Notes: a model not told the origin generated them from the sequence alone. DNA of 11,036 bases from Candidatus Izemoplasmatales bacterium (GCA_028691335.1 JAQUZK010000028.1:1-11036), one strand, 5' to 3'. Positions 1 through 7,690 are shown, counted from the first letter of the stretch. Numbers and translations are program-made.

Positions 1-1221
1 ATTAAGAAAGCAAATGACTTAATTATTGATATAGAGAAGAATCATGATTTACGTAAGAAATTAACTGAGGAAGCTTTTCAAATTTGTGAAGAACTAGTTG
101 ATGAAAATGACTCTGTCATTGTTGTTTCATCAGAAAAATTACATGAAGGTGTTATTGGAATATGTGCACAGAGATTAGTAGAAAAATATCAAAAATCAAC
201 TATAGTCATAACGATAGAAGATGATTTAGGTAAAGGCTCCGCCAGGGCTTATGGGAATGGAAATATATTAGAAATCATTACTGATGCAAAATCATATTTA
301 GAAAGATTTGGCGGACATTCACAAGCAGCCGGTTTACAAATTAATATTAGTAATTTAGAAGCTTTTAAAGAAAAAGTTAACTCCATAGACATCAAGGAGT
401 CAAATCCGATTTTGAATGTAGACATGCAAGTATATCTTCCGGATTTGAAGATTGATACAATAAAAAACATTCAAGATAAGTCTTTCTTTACAGCCACTTA
501 TGTTATGAATGACCTTAAAGTAACTAGGAAACAGATGCTCAATGGCAAACATACTAAGCTTCAACTAGAAATCGATGGATATTTCTATGATGCACTTGAC
601 TTCAATAACCTAGAGTTTTATTATATTCTTAACCCTGGTGACGTAATTAATATTTGTGGAGGATTAAATATAAATTCTTATAGAGGAAAAGATCGACTAC
701 AAATCATGATTAAAGATGTTGAATGCTTTAATTTACAAGTCTATGATTTTAGAAAATATAATGAACCAGTATTAGAGTACTTAAGAGAAGAAACGATTAT
801 AGTAACTGATACTTCTATAATTGAAGGACAAAACTTAAGTAAGATAAAAGATTTCCAATCTGTCGCTTTATTACCCAGAGAAAAGAAATATAATTTGAAT
901 CTTTTAACAGACAGAATAGAGCTTGGAAAACTCTATAAGTACTTTTCTAAGTTGAATCATTTTAGTTTAGATGATTTAAACTATAATTTGTTCAATGATT
1001 TCACCTATGAGTCAGCTTTAAAAATATTTGTTGAACTAGGTCTAATTGAAAGAACCGATGGAATTTATAAAATAGCCGATGCTTCTAAAAAAATGGATTT
1101 GTTTAGTTCAAAGACCTATAGTCACATAGTAGAAGTATATGAACTTATAAATTACTTATATCAAAACGAATTATCAACTATAACAAATTATTTCAAACAA
1201 ATTTTGGAGGAAAATATATGA
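1..1221 (+). CDS. recJ: Single-stranded-DNA-specific exonuclease RecJ, C-terminal part (5' end outside window)
   Basis: The frame is open from base 1 to the TGA at 1219-1221, giving the last 406 codons of a longer protein; an internal Met at 412 is not the start. RecJ degrades single-stranded DNA 5'->3' in recombination and repair. What is visible is the DHHA1 half of the nuclease core: LHEGVIGICAQRL at fragment residues 47-59, a KGSARAYG-like stretch near residues 78-85 and the GGHSQAAG substrate-binding motif at residues 104-111. An OB-fold-like segment follows (about 138-240, with a GDVINICGGL turn). The last part (about 255-400, with TIIVTD and LLPRE) resembles the C-terminal extension of Firmicutes RecJ. 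The N-terminal DHH metal-binding motifs would lie upstream and cannot be checked. The stop overlaps the apt start (ATGA), so apt is probably translationally coupled. Confidence 0.95.
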   Translation: MKKANDLIIDIEKNHDLRKKLTEEAFQICEELVDENDSVIVVSSEKLHEGVIGICAQRLVEKYQKSTIVITIEDDLGKGSARAYGNGNILEIITDAKSYLERFGGHSQAAGLQINISNLEAFKEKVNSIDIKESNPILNVDMQVYLPDLKIDTIKNIQDKSFFTATYVMNDLKVTRKQMLNGKHTKLQLEIDGYFYDALDFNNLEFYYILNPGDVINICGGLNINSYRGKDRLQIMIKDVECFNLQVYDFRKYNEPVLEYLREETIIVTDTSIIEGQNLSKIKDFQSVALLPREKKYNLNLLTDRIELGKLYKYFSKLNHFSLDDLNYNLFNDFTYESALKIFVELGLIERTDGIYKIADASKKMDLFSSKTYSHIVEVYELINYLYQNELSTITNYFKQILEENI

Positions 1222-1730
1222 AATATACTGATTACATAATGAATGTTCCTGATTTCCCTATTGAAGGAATTCAATTTAAAGATATTACACCACTAATAGG
1301 AGATGGGGAAGCTTTTAGAAGCGCTATTAATGATTTAACGGAATTTTCTAAAAGTTTAAATGCAAATAAAGTTATCGGACCTGATGCAAGAGGATTTATT
1401 ATTGGCGCTCCTGTAGCTTATGCATTAAAAGCTAGCTTTATTCCGGTAAGAAAACCTGGAAAGTTACCTAGAGAAGTAATAACATATGATTATGAACTTG
1501 AGTATGGAAAAAATACTCTTTGTATGCATAAAGATGCTGTTTCACCTGGAGATAAAGTAGTAATAATTGATGATTTATTGGCTACTGGTGGCACAATGGA
1601 AGCGACTATTAAATTAGTTGAAGAAGCTGGCGCTGAAGTAGTTGGGTTAGGGTTTATGATTGAATTAGTTGATTTAAGAGGTAGAGATAAGTTAAAAAAT
1701 TATCCGATTAAGGTGTTGATGCAATACTAA
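1218..1730 (+). CDS. apt: Adenine phosphoribosyltransferase
   Basis: Apt is cytosolic and joins adenine to PRPP to make AMP and pyrophosphate (purine salvage). The 170 residues match the usual bacterial Apt length. The N-terminal IPDFP-like segment appears as VPDFPIEGIQFKDITPL (10-26). The flexible-loop region is FIPVRKPGKLP (74-84), and the PRPP-binding signature VVIIDDLLATGGT is at 114-126. The start is well supported: GGAGG at 1206-1210 lies 7 nt before the ATG, and the ATG overlaps the recJ stop. The rel gene follows 13 nt later. The recJ-apt-rel order is conserved in Bacillota, and pairing a purine-salvage enzyme with (p)ppGpp metabolism makes sense because Apt-type phosphoribosyltransferases are known alarmone targets; that regulatory link is inferred here. 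Confidence 0.97.
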   Translation: MKYTDYIMNVPDFPIEGIQFKDITPLIGDGEAFRSAINDLTEFSKSLNANKVIGPDARGFIIGAPVAYALKASFIPVRKPGKLPREVITYDYELEYGKNTLCMHKDAVSPGDKVVIIDDLLATGGTMEATIKLVEEAGAEVVGLGFMIELVDLRGRDKLKNYPIKVLMQY

Positions 1731-1738
1731 AGGAGAGA
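1731..1738 (+). promoter_or_regulatory. Ribosome binding site supporting a GTG start for rel
   Basis: AGGAGAGA lies directly after the apt stop codon and about 5-8 nt before the GTG at 1744. No in-frame ATG lies near this site, and the protein from the GTG begins at the normal N-terminus of the family. This supports GTG as the real start. Confidence 0.75.
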
Positions 1739-1743
1739 AGTAA

Positions 1744-3924
1744 GTGCCAGAAGTAGATTATTATAAGCCGCTGTTAAGAGAGGTTCGAAAGTACATAACT
1801 CAATCAAAGCATCTAGATTTTATCAGAAGCGCTTTTGACTATGCCGAACAAGCGCATCATGGCCAACTGAGAAAATCAGGTGAACCTTATATTGTTCATC
1901 CTCGAGATGTTGCTATTACCTTAGCTGAATATGAAGTCGATCCTAATACCTTAGTTGCCGGATTATTGCATGACATCATTGAGGATACAGACACAACATA
2001 CGATGAAATTAAAGAAAAATTTGGCGAAGAAGTAGCTGACATCGTTGAAGGTTTAACTAAATTAGACCAATTAAAATACCAAATATCTAAAGCCGCTCAA
2101 CAAGTTAAAAACCATCAAAAAATGGTTCTTGCTATGGCAAGAGATATAAGGGTGATTTTTGTAAAACTAGCTGATAGATTAAATAATATGAGAACTTTAG
2201 CTTTTTTAGATGATGAAAGAAGAACGAGAATATCTAGAGAAACCTTAGATGTTTTTGCGCCAATTGCACATCGACTTGGGATGTATAGATTAAAAGCTGA
2301 ACTAGAAGATTTATCTTTTAAATATTTATATCCTTTTGAATATCAAAAAATAGCTAGATTACTTCGTGACAAAAAAGGTAGTAGAGAAGCAGATGTTGAA
2401 GAAATGAAACGCTCACTATCTAAACTGCTTACTGAAGAAAAATTTGATTTTGATGTCAAAGGTAGAATTAAAAATATTCATTCTGTTTACAGTAAAATGA
2501 AAGTTAAGAAAATTGATTTTGAAGAAATACATGACCTCTTAGCATTGCGTATTATTGTTAACACTATTAGTGATTGTTATAAAGCTATTGGGATAGTTCA
2601 CTCAAGGTTTATACCTGTACCCGGACGTTTTAAGGATTATATAGCTATGCCTAAGCCTAATATGTATCAGTCTCTGCATACCACTGTAGTTAATAAAGGC
2701 AAGATTTTTGAAATACAAATAAGAACTAATGAAATGGATGAAATTGCCGAAAAAGGGGTAGCTGCACACTGGGCTTATAAAGAAAGCAAAGGCATGACAT
2801 CTCGTAAAAATATCGAAGATTTAGTTACATCTAAGTTGCGTTGGTATTCGGAATTAATTAAGTATACTGAAGAAAATGATAATGATGAAGAAATTCTAGA
2901 TATATTCACTGATGATATTTTGAAAGCAAATGTTTATGTGTTTACTCCTAAAGGAGAAATTATCGACTTAACCGCAGGGGCTACACCTTTAGATTTTGCT
3001 TTTAGAATTCATACTAAAGTTGGTGAAAAGACTGTAGGAGCGATTGTAAACGGTAAAATAAGGCCATTAGACTATACCTTAAAGACTGGTGATTTGGTTG
3101 AAATTAAGACTTCACCTAATTCAGTAGGTCCTAATGATAATTGGCTAAAAATAGCTAAAACTTCTAATGCTAGAAGTAAGATTAAGAATTTTTTGAATAG
3201 ACAAAGAAGAGAGTTCTTAATTGAAAAGGGTAAAGAAGAGTTAGATCATGAGATTAATACTAGACATCTTAACCTAACTGTTACTGATAAAGAAGCTATT
3301 AAATTTTTTGAGAACAAAGGTGTTAAATCGTTAGAGGATTTATACTATGAAATCGGGAAAAATGTTATTTCACCGATAGGAGCGATTAATCTAATAATTG
3401 GAAAGCCTGAAATTACAGAACAAGATTTATTAGATAAATACTCAAAAGAAAAAGACAGCGAAAGAAAGAAACAATATTTACATTCTGATATTAATGTAAT
3501 TGTTGAAGGCTTAGATAAGCCTTCAGTGAAACTAGCTAATTGTTGTAACCCGATTCTCGGCGATGAGATTGTCGGATATATTACAAAGAGTTCTGGTATT
3601 GTTGTCCATAGAAAAGAGTGCAAGAACTTAGAAAATTTTGATACTAATCGTTTGATAGATGTATACTGGGGTAATAATACTATTAAGAAATATATTACAA
3701 ATCTAAGAATAAACGTGTTAAATAGAGATAATATTTTAGCGGAAATAATTAATGCAGCTACATCTTCAAAAGCTAAAATAGTCCAAGTATCTGCTCAATC
3801 AAATGATATCAAAGAAGGCATTATCAGAATGAAAATAGAAGTTGGTAGCGTTCTAGAATTAGATAATGTGATTGTCAATATTCAAAGAGTTAAAAACGTA
3901 TACTCTATTGAGAGGTTAGGATAA
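1744..3924 (+). CDS. rel: Bifunctional (p)ppGpp synthetase/hydrolase (long RelA/SpoT homologue)
   Basis: This cytosolic, ribosome-associated enzyme makes and degrades (p)ppGpp, the stringent-response alarmone. At 726 residues it is full length. Domains in order: the HD hydrolase domain (about 25-180) has VHP at 51-53, HDIIED at 76-81 and KLADRLNNMRT at 141-151, so its metal and catalytic residues look intact. The synthetase domain (about 235-350) has EIHD (D264), RFKD at 295-298, the YQSLHTT motif at 308-314 and EIQIRT (E323). RFKD is the RxKD signature of bifunctional enzymes, not the ExDD of synthetase-only RelA. TGS spans about 395-456, the Cys/zinc-finger-like domain about 590-630 (C600, C601, H622, C626), and a C-terminal ACT domain about 653-726. 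Start is GTG. The stop overlaps dtd (TAATG). This appears to be the long Rel of Bacillota; small synthetases, if any, lie elsewhere. Confidence 0.97.
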   Translation: MPEVDYYKPLLREVRKYITQSKHLDFIRSAFDYAEQAHHGQLRKSGEPYIVHPRDVAITLAEYEVDPNTLVAGLLHDIIEDTDTTYDEIKEKFGEEVADIVEGLTKLDQLKYQISKAAQQVKNHQKMVLAMARDIRVIFVKLADRLNNMRTLAFLDDERRTRISRETLDVFAPIAHRLGMYRLKAELEDLSFKYLYPFEYQKIARLLRDKKGSREADVEEMKRSLSKLLTEEKFDFDVKGRIKNIHSVYSKMKVKKIDFEEIHDLLALRIIVNTISDCYKAIGIVHSRFIPVPGRFKDYIAMPKPNMYQSLHTTVVNKGKIFEIQIRTNEMDEIAEKGVAAHWAYKESKGMTSRKNIEDLVTSKLRWYSELIKYTEENDNDEEILDIFTDDILKANVYVFTPKGEIIDLTAGATPLDFAFRIHTKVGEKTVGAIVNGKIRPLDYTLKTGDLVEIKTSPNSVGPNDNWLKIAKTSNARSKIKNFLNRQRREFLIEKGKEELDHEINTRHLNLTVTDKEAIKFFENKGVKSLEDLYYEIGKNVISPIGAINLIIGKPEITEQDLLDKYSKEKDSERKKQYLHSDINVIVEGLDKPSVKLANCCNPILGDEIVGYITKSSGIVVHRKECKNLENFDTNRLIDVYWGNNTIKKYITNLRINVLNRDNILAEIINAATSSKAKIVQVSAQSNDIKEGIIRMKIEVGSVLELDNVIVNIQRVKNVYSIERLG

Positions 3925-4367
3925 TGAAAGTTATCGTTCAAAGGGTAAGTCAAGCTAGTGTAGTAGTTGATGAACGTGTTGTTTCTGAAATAGATAAAGG
4001 CTATTTACTACTTGTTGGTTTCACGCAAGGTGATGATCAAAATAATATAGAATACATGGCTAGAAAAATTGCGAGACTTAGAATATTCGAGGATGAACAA
4101 GGATTGATGAACTTGTCGATTAAAGAAGTAAATGGGAAGATTCTTTCCATATCCCAGTTTACAGTTTATGGTGACACAGCTAAAAGCAATCGTCCAAGTT
4201 TTACTAAAGCACTTAACTACCAAGATGCTGATTTGCTTTATAAAGAATTTAATAAAGTATTAAGAAAAGAGTATGATTTAGATGTTTTTGAAGGAATCTT
4301 TGGGGCTAGTATGCAAGTTTCACTTGTAAACACAGGACCAGTGACTATAATTATCGAAAAAGAATAG
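3924..4367 (+). CDS. dtd: D-aminoacyl-tRNA deacylase (DTD)
   Basis: DTD hydrolyses D-amino acids (and glycine mischarged on tRNA-Ala) from tRNA in the cytosol, keeping D-residues out of proteins. The 147 residues match the family length. Both active-site signatures are present: SQFT at 77-80 and the Gly-cisPro motif within NTGPVT at 136-141 (G138-P139). The N-terminus MKVIVQRVSQASV is typical of the family. The ATG overlaps the last base of the rel stop, with AGAGG at 3911-3915 upstream at good spacing, so translation is probably coupled to rel. The rel-dtd pair is a conserved Bacillota arrangement. No terminator is obvious after its TAG; a new promoter begins about 10 bases downstream. Confidence 0.97.
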   Translation: MKVIVQRVSQASVVVDERVVSEIDKGYLLLVGFTQGDDQNNIEYMARKIARLRIFEDEQGLMNLSIKEVNGKILSISQFTVYGDTAKSNRPSFTKALNYQDADLLYKEFNKVLRKEYDLDVFEGIFGASMQVSLVNTGPVTIIIEKE

Positions 4368-4377
4368 TTATTCATAT

Positions 4378-4406
4378 TTGACTATCTTTATAAAAAATAA
4401 TATAAT
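4378..4406 (+). promoter_or_regulatory. Sigma-A type promoter for the acyl carrier protein gene
   Basis: The -35 element TTGACT (4378-4383) and the -10 element TATAAT (4401-4406) are separated by exactly 17 bp, matching the housekeeping consensus at 11 of 12 positions. The expected transcription start is about 4413, leaving a leader of about 20 nt that holds the ribosome site GGGAGG (4423-4428), 5 nt before the ATG at 4434. It lies in the only gap between dtd and the next gene. The short leader leaves no room for a riboswitch. Confidence 0.85.
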
Positions 4407-4433
4407 AACAGTATACGATTTAGGGAGGATATT

Positions 4434-4694
4434 ATGGATAAGAAAGAAAAAGTCTTTGAAAAGATAAAAGAAATGATTGTTGAAGAATTAGGTGTTAAAC
4501 CTGAAAAAGTTGTGATGGATGCTGGACTAGCTGAAGACTTTGGAGCTGATTCTTTAGATGCACTTGAATTATTTAACCAAATTGAAAGCGAGTTCTTGAT
4601 TTCTATCTCAGATGAAGCTGCTTCAGATATGAAAGATGTTAAGGACTTAGTTGAGTATGTAGCTGGACAAGTAAGCGATAGCTACTTTGAGTAA
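4434..4694 (+). CDS. acpP: Acyl carrier protein
   Basis: ACP carries growing acyl chains on a 4'-phosphopantetheine arm during fatty acid synthesis and delivers them for lipid assembly. The small acidic 86-residue protein has the expected helices and the modification site DSLD, with Ser40 in GADSLDALEL (37-46). A strong GGGAGG ribosome site and a near-consensus promoter precede it, and a hairpin with a T-run follows, so it probably forms a one-gene transcription unit with high expression. The surrounding recJ-apt-rel-dtd-hisS order is conserved in Bacillota without an ACP here, so it looks inserted or rearranged. No fatty-acid synthesis enzymes are nearby. After the serine helix the sequence (FNQIESEFLISISDEAAS) is more divergent than classic AcpP, so a specialised ACP remains possible. 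Symbol assigned by family. Confidence 0.9.
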   Translation: MDKKEKVFEKIKEMIVEELGVKPEKVVMDAGLAEDFGADSLDALELFNQIESEFLISISDEAASDMKDVKDLVEYVAGQVSDSYFE

Positions 4695-4717
4695 CATACT
4701 AATATTTTAAGAAAAAT

Positions 4718-4750
4718 GTCGTCCTTGTTTTTTGATGAGGGCGACTTTTT
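4718..4750 (+). terminator. Rho-independent terminator after the ACP gene
   Basis: GTCGTCC (4718-4724) pairs with GGGCGAC (4739-4745), seven pairs with one G-U, followed by TTTTT at 4746-4750. The 14-nt loop region could extend the stem through weaker T-A and G-U pairs (4725-4729 with 4734-4738), leaving a TTTT loop. It ends 25 bp before hisS with no convincing promoter between, so hisS is probably reached by readthrough unless an unseen promoter exists. It stands where many Bacillota have a T-box leader, but no T-box consensus was found. Confidence 0.75.
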
Positions 4751-4775
4751 AAAATAAAAGAAAGAGGAATGCACC

Positions 4776-6086
4776 ATGATTAGAAAAATTAAAGGAACAC
4801 AAGATATATTACCAAATGAGATAGAAAAATGGCATGAGATAGAAGAAACTATGAGGAATGTCGCTAAAATATTTAACTTTAGTGAAATCAGAACTCCAAT
4901 TTTTGAAGCTTCTGAACTTTTTCATCGTTCAGTTGGTGAGACAACCGATATTGTAAAGAAAGAAACATATGATTTTAAGGACAGAGGTTCTAGAATGAAT
5001 ACTTTACGTCCGGAAGGTACAGCAGGGGTTGTAAGATCTGTAATAGAAAACAAACTATACACCGATCCCAATTTACCTTTAAAGCTTTATTATTACGGGC
5101 CGATGTTTCGTTATGAAAGACCTCAAAAAGGAAGACAAAGACAGTTTCATCAATTTGGAGCGGAGATTATCGGCTCTAATTCATCTTTGGTAGATGCTGA
5201 AGTAATTAATTTCGCAGCTACCTATTTAAAAGCTTTAAAAATCAATGACATCAATATTAGAGTTAACTCTTTAGGTGATAGAGAATCTAAAGATAGATAC
5301 CAATTAGCGCTTAATGAGTATTTAGAGCCAAACATTCACAATCTTTGTGAAGATTGTAATCGTCGTTATAAAGAAAATCCATTAAGAGTATTGGATTGTA
5401 AAGTTGATAAAGATAGTGAAACTTTGAAAAACGCACCTAAACCACTAGATTATTTATCTGATAATGCAAAGGTTCATTTTGATCAAGTTATTATGGCATT
5501 AGATCAAATAGGATTAAATTACACTATAGATAAAAATCTAGTAAGAGGACTAGATTATTATACTCATACAGTTTTTGAAATTGATAGTGATTTAGAAACT
5601 TTGGGAGCGCAATCGACTTTGGTAGGAGGCGGTAGATATAATAATCTCTATCAATCCTTAGAGGGACCTGACTTACCAGCGATTGGATTTGCATTTGGAG
5701 TTGAAAGATTATTATTAGCTCTTGAAGCGATAAATCAAGAAGAAGTAAAACCGCAAATACATTGTTATTTCATTAATTTAGGTGATGTATTTGAAAATGA
5801 GTCTTTAAAAATTATTAATCAACTTCGAAGAGGTGGATTAATTGTTGATTATGATTACTTTAATAAAAGTCTAAAAGCTCAGTTTAAACAAGCTGATAGA
5901 ATGAATCCAAGATTTTACTTAATTTACGGTGATGAAGAGGCAAAAAAGGGCGTTGTTAATGTTAAACCTACTAACTCAAAAGACCAAGTTGAGGTTAGAA
6001 TTGAGGACTTATATCAATACTTAATTAATCAATTAACACAAAATACGGGCTGCAGTAGTTGCGAAGGTTGCTCTGGTTGCCATTAA
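4776..6086 (+). CDS. hisS: Histidyl-tRNA synthetase with an extra Cys-rich C-terminal tail
   Basis: HisRS is a cytosolic class II synthetase that charges tRNA-His with histidine. Class II motif 2 is in FRYERPQKGRQRQFHQFGAE (111-130), the histidine-binding signature in LVRGLDYYTHTVFEI (255-269) and motif 3 in IGFAFGVERLLLAL (303-316). The anticodon-binding domain spans about 325-420. The insertion-domain cysteines C191, C194 and C208 (CEDC and LDCK) fit common bacterial HisRS. The start follows AGAGG at 4763-4767 by 8 nt. The odd part is the end: after the normal C-terminus near residue 424 the protein adds GCSSCEGCSGCH, four cysteines spaced CxxCxxCxxC plus a final His. At 436 residues it is slightly longer than the typical ~420-425. 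A role in metal binding or redox sensing is possible but unproven. In Bacillus aspS follows hisS; here it does not. Confidence 0.97.
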   Translation: MIRKIKGTQDILPNEIEKWHEIEETMRNVAKIFNFSEIRTPIFEASELFHRSVGETTDIVKKETYDFKDRGSRMNTLRPEGTAGVVRSVIENKLYTDPNLPLKLYYYGPMFRYERPQKGRQRQFHQFGAEIIGSNSSLVDAEVINFAATYLKALKINDINIRVNSLGDRESKDRYQLALNEYLEPNIHNLCEDCNRRYKENPLRVLDCKVDKDSETLKNAPKPLDYLSDNAKVHFDQVIMALDQIGLNYTIDKNLVRGLDYYTHTVFEIDSDLETLGAQSTLVGGGRYNNLYQSLEGPDLPAIGFAFGVERLLLALEAINQEEVKPQIHCYFINLGDVFENESLKIINQLRRGGLIVDYDYFNKSLKAQFKQADRMNPRFYLIYGDEEAKKGVVNVKPTNSKDQVEVRIEDLYQYLINQLTQNTGCSSCEGCSGCH

Positions 6087-6112
6087 AAGACTAAATAACT
6101 ATTAGTTTTTTT
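6085..6112 (+). terminator. Weak terminator-like hairpin after hisS
   Basis: AAAAGACTAA (6085-6094) can pair with TTAGTTTTTT (6102-6111) around a 7-nt loop, and the T-run (6106-6112) forms part of the stem. The stem has only one G-C pair (C6091-G6105) and one G-U, so it would be a poor stop on its own. It may be a leaky attenuator or simply AT-rich spacer. It starts within the hisS stop codon and ends 19 bp before the next gene. Confidence 0.3.
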
Positions 6113-6131
6113 AAAGAGAGGAAAAATTCTT

Positions 6132-7253
6132 ATGAGAAAACCATCGGTTTCAGATGAAACTTTAAATAGAATTCTCAAATACCTTGGAATCCTTTTACTG
6201 GGTTTTGGAGTGATTTTGCTCGCTATTCAATTTAGCGATTTTTGGAGTTGGATTCTAAATGCAATAAAAGCTGTTATAATACCTCTTTCATTAGCCTATA
6301 TCGGGGCTTTGATTCTTTATCCTTTAATAAAATATTTAGAAAAAAAAGGTATAGGACCAAGAGGATTTTCTTTAGGGTTAGTTTTTATATTGGCTGTGGG
6401 TTTGATATTTTCTGCTTTTTATTTTTTCACCCCATTAATAATTGAAGAAATTAAGAACTTTTTCGCAGATGATTTTCCAGTCATAGTTGACTATATAAAT
6501 AATGATTTACGAGAAGAATTTATTTTGGGTACTGATATATATGATAGAATTTATAATTATATTAGCGAAACAAATGTTATTGCCGATACAGTAGACCAAT
6601 TTGTCCCAAACTTAATTAAGGCGGTATCAAGCGCATTGTTGCCAATTCTTACATCAGTTGCAATTCTACCAATTCTTTTGATTTTCTATTTGAATGATTA
6701 TGAAGTGATTAATGAAAGACTAAGGGCAATTGTGCCAAAGAAGCATGAAAAAAATGCAGCTGAGTTAGGTTCTAGACTCAATAAAACAGTTGGAGCTTAT
6801 TTAAGAGGACAATTATTGTTGATGATTGTTTTAGGTGCTGTAGCTACTATTGTATATAAGATTATAGGTCTAAAGTATTATTTTCTTTTTGGGTTTTTAG
6901 TAGGAGTTACTAATATTATCCCTTATTTCGGGCTTATTATAGCTGCGGTACCTCCGATAATATACACTTTTATCGCAACGAGTGGACCCGGCCCTTTACT
7001 AGTACTTTTAGTCAATGTTGTTTTACAGTTTTTTGAAGGTAATATCTTTCAACCACTTATTATGTCACACCAATTATCAATTCATCCGATTGTAATTATC
7101 ATTTCTATATTATTCTTTGGCTCTCTATTCGGGCCTTTAGGAGTTATATTTGCATCACCTATTGCAGCCTCAATAAGAGTTATTTACCAATTTTTTAGAG
7201 ATCTAAGAAAAGAAATTGAACAAAATAAGCTAAATGAGGCGAAGGGTTCATGA
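6132..7253 (+). CDS. AI-2E family transporter (YtvI/YueF-like integral membrane protein)
   Basis: The 373 residues match the AI-2E (PF01594-type) family of polytopic inner-membrane proteins. Members have been linked to autoinducer-2 export or to Na+/H+ antiport, but the substrate of most is unknown, and nothing here settles it. Membrane segments are at about 14-33, 42-66, 78-102, a pair at 163-187, 225-246, 249-275, 285-302 and 318-350. Between segments 3 and 4 lies the usual soluble stretch (about 103-160). The family signature is clear at VGVTNIIPYFG (257-267), FEGNIFQPLIM (301-311) and the C-terminal LFGPLGVIFASPIAA (332-346). A GAGAGG site (6116-6121) lies 10 nt before the ATG. Its stop overlaps the next start (ATGA), so the two genes are probably co-translated. 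Confidence 0.9.
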   Translation: MRKPSVSDETLNRILKYLGILLLGFGVILLAIQFSDFWSWILNAIKAVIIPLSLAYIGALILYPLIKYLEKKGIGPRGFSLGLVFILAVGLIFSAFYFFTPLIIEEIKNFFADDFPVIVDYINNDLREEFILGTDIYDRIYNYISETNVIADTVDQFVPNLIKAVSSALLPILTSVAILPILLIFYLNDYEVINERLRAIVPKKHEKNAAELGSRLNKTVGAYLRGQLLLMIVLGAVATIVYKIIGLKYYFLFGFLVGVTNIIPYFGLIIAAVPPIIYTFIATSGPGPLLVLLVNVVLQFFEGNIFQPLIMSHQLSIHPIVIIISILFFGSLFGPLGVIFASPIAASIRVIYQFFRDLRKEIEQNKLNEAKGS

Positions 7254-7690
7254 TTAAAAGCAATCGACCAAGGATATATTCTAAATATGAAATCAACTGT
7301 ATAGTTTTTCTTTATACAATGGTTTTGTTCGTTCCGTTGATTCTTGTTTTCACATATGTTTTTAATATTGAATATACTTTTGATTTAAACATATTGCTTT
7401 TAGCTCTTCTTGCAATTGATGTTTTTATAACCTTGATTGGAGTTATATTTTTGAGAATCAAGCGTGACACATTAAAAAGAAACGTAAAAATAAATTATCA
7501 AAATGAGTTTTACTATTTAGTTATTATATCTGTATTTGGACTTTTAGGATTTATTGTTTTATATCAGTATTTTTTTGGAATAACTGAATATATACCTAGC
7601 ATATTTGTGCTTTTATTGGTTATATTTGTTTATACTTTAATAAAATTAGGTCAAAAATACTTTAATCTAAGATATCAAAGAAAAATATAA
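7250..7690 (+). CDS. Small four-helix membrane protein of unknown function
   Basis: I do not recognise this 146-residue protein. It has a short basic N-terminus, then four likely membrane helices at about 17-39, 47-70, 87-110 and 115-133. A basic loop (KRDTLKRNVK, 71-80) separates helices two and three, and the tail is basic (RYQRKI). By the positive-inside rule the N-terminus, middle loop and C-terminus would face the cytoplasm. No catalytic or metal motif is visible, and the only cysteine is Cys17 in the first helix. The ATG overlaps the AI-2E gene stop by 4 nt (ATGA), with AAGGG at 7242-7246 and GAGG at 7236-7239 upstream. Tight coupling suggests it works with, or is co-expressed with, the AI-2E protein. 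Codon use is like its neighbours. The reading frame is credible because of length, overlap and regular membrane topology. Confidence 0.8.
   Translation: MIKSNRPRIYSKYEINCIVFLYTMVLFVPLILVFTYVFNIEYTFDLNILLLALLAIDVFITLIGVIFLRIKRDTLKRNVKINYQNEFYYLVIISVFGLLGFIVLYQYFFGITEYIPSIFVLLLVIFVYTLIKLGQKYFNLRYQRKI

Noticed and set aside
249..470. Open frame on the - strand opposite recJ
   Set aside because: It lies opposite clearly coding RecJ sequence (GGHSQAAG region), has no ribosome site of note and no recognisable motif.
412..1221. Separate 269-residue gene starting at ATG 412
   Set aside because: The same frame is open to base 1 and encodes RecJ DHHA1 motifs before 412, so this is the internal part of recJ.
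3345..3623. Open frame on the - strand opposite rel
   Set aside because: It is fully inside the C-terminal domains of rel, whose protein is intact and conserved; the reverse translation shows no family features.
4008..4223. Open frame on the - strand opposite dtd
   Set aside because: It covers the SQFT active-site region of dtd on the other strand and has no independent support.
4732..4760. Possible hisS promoter TTGATG-17-TAAAAG
   Set aside because: Each half matches consensus at only 4 of 6, it overlaps the terminator hairpin, and transcription would begin at the ribosome site itself.
6272..6280. Extended -10 TGTTATAAT inside the AI-2E gene
   Set aside because: No -35 element at usual spacing and no gene start nearby; it comes from Val-Ile-type codons in a membrane helix.
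6242..6445. Second + strand frame inside the AI-2E gene
   Set aside because: It overlaps in another frame a well-supported membrane protein, and its content looks like a frame-shifted membrane helix.
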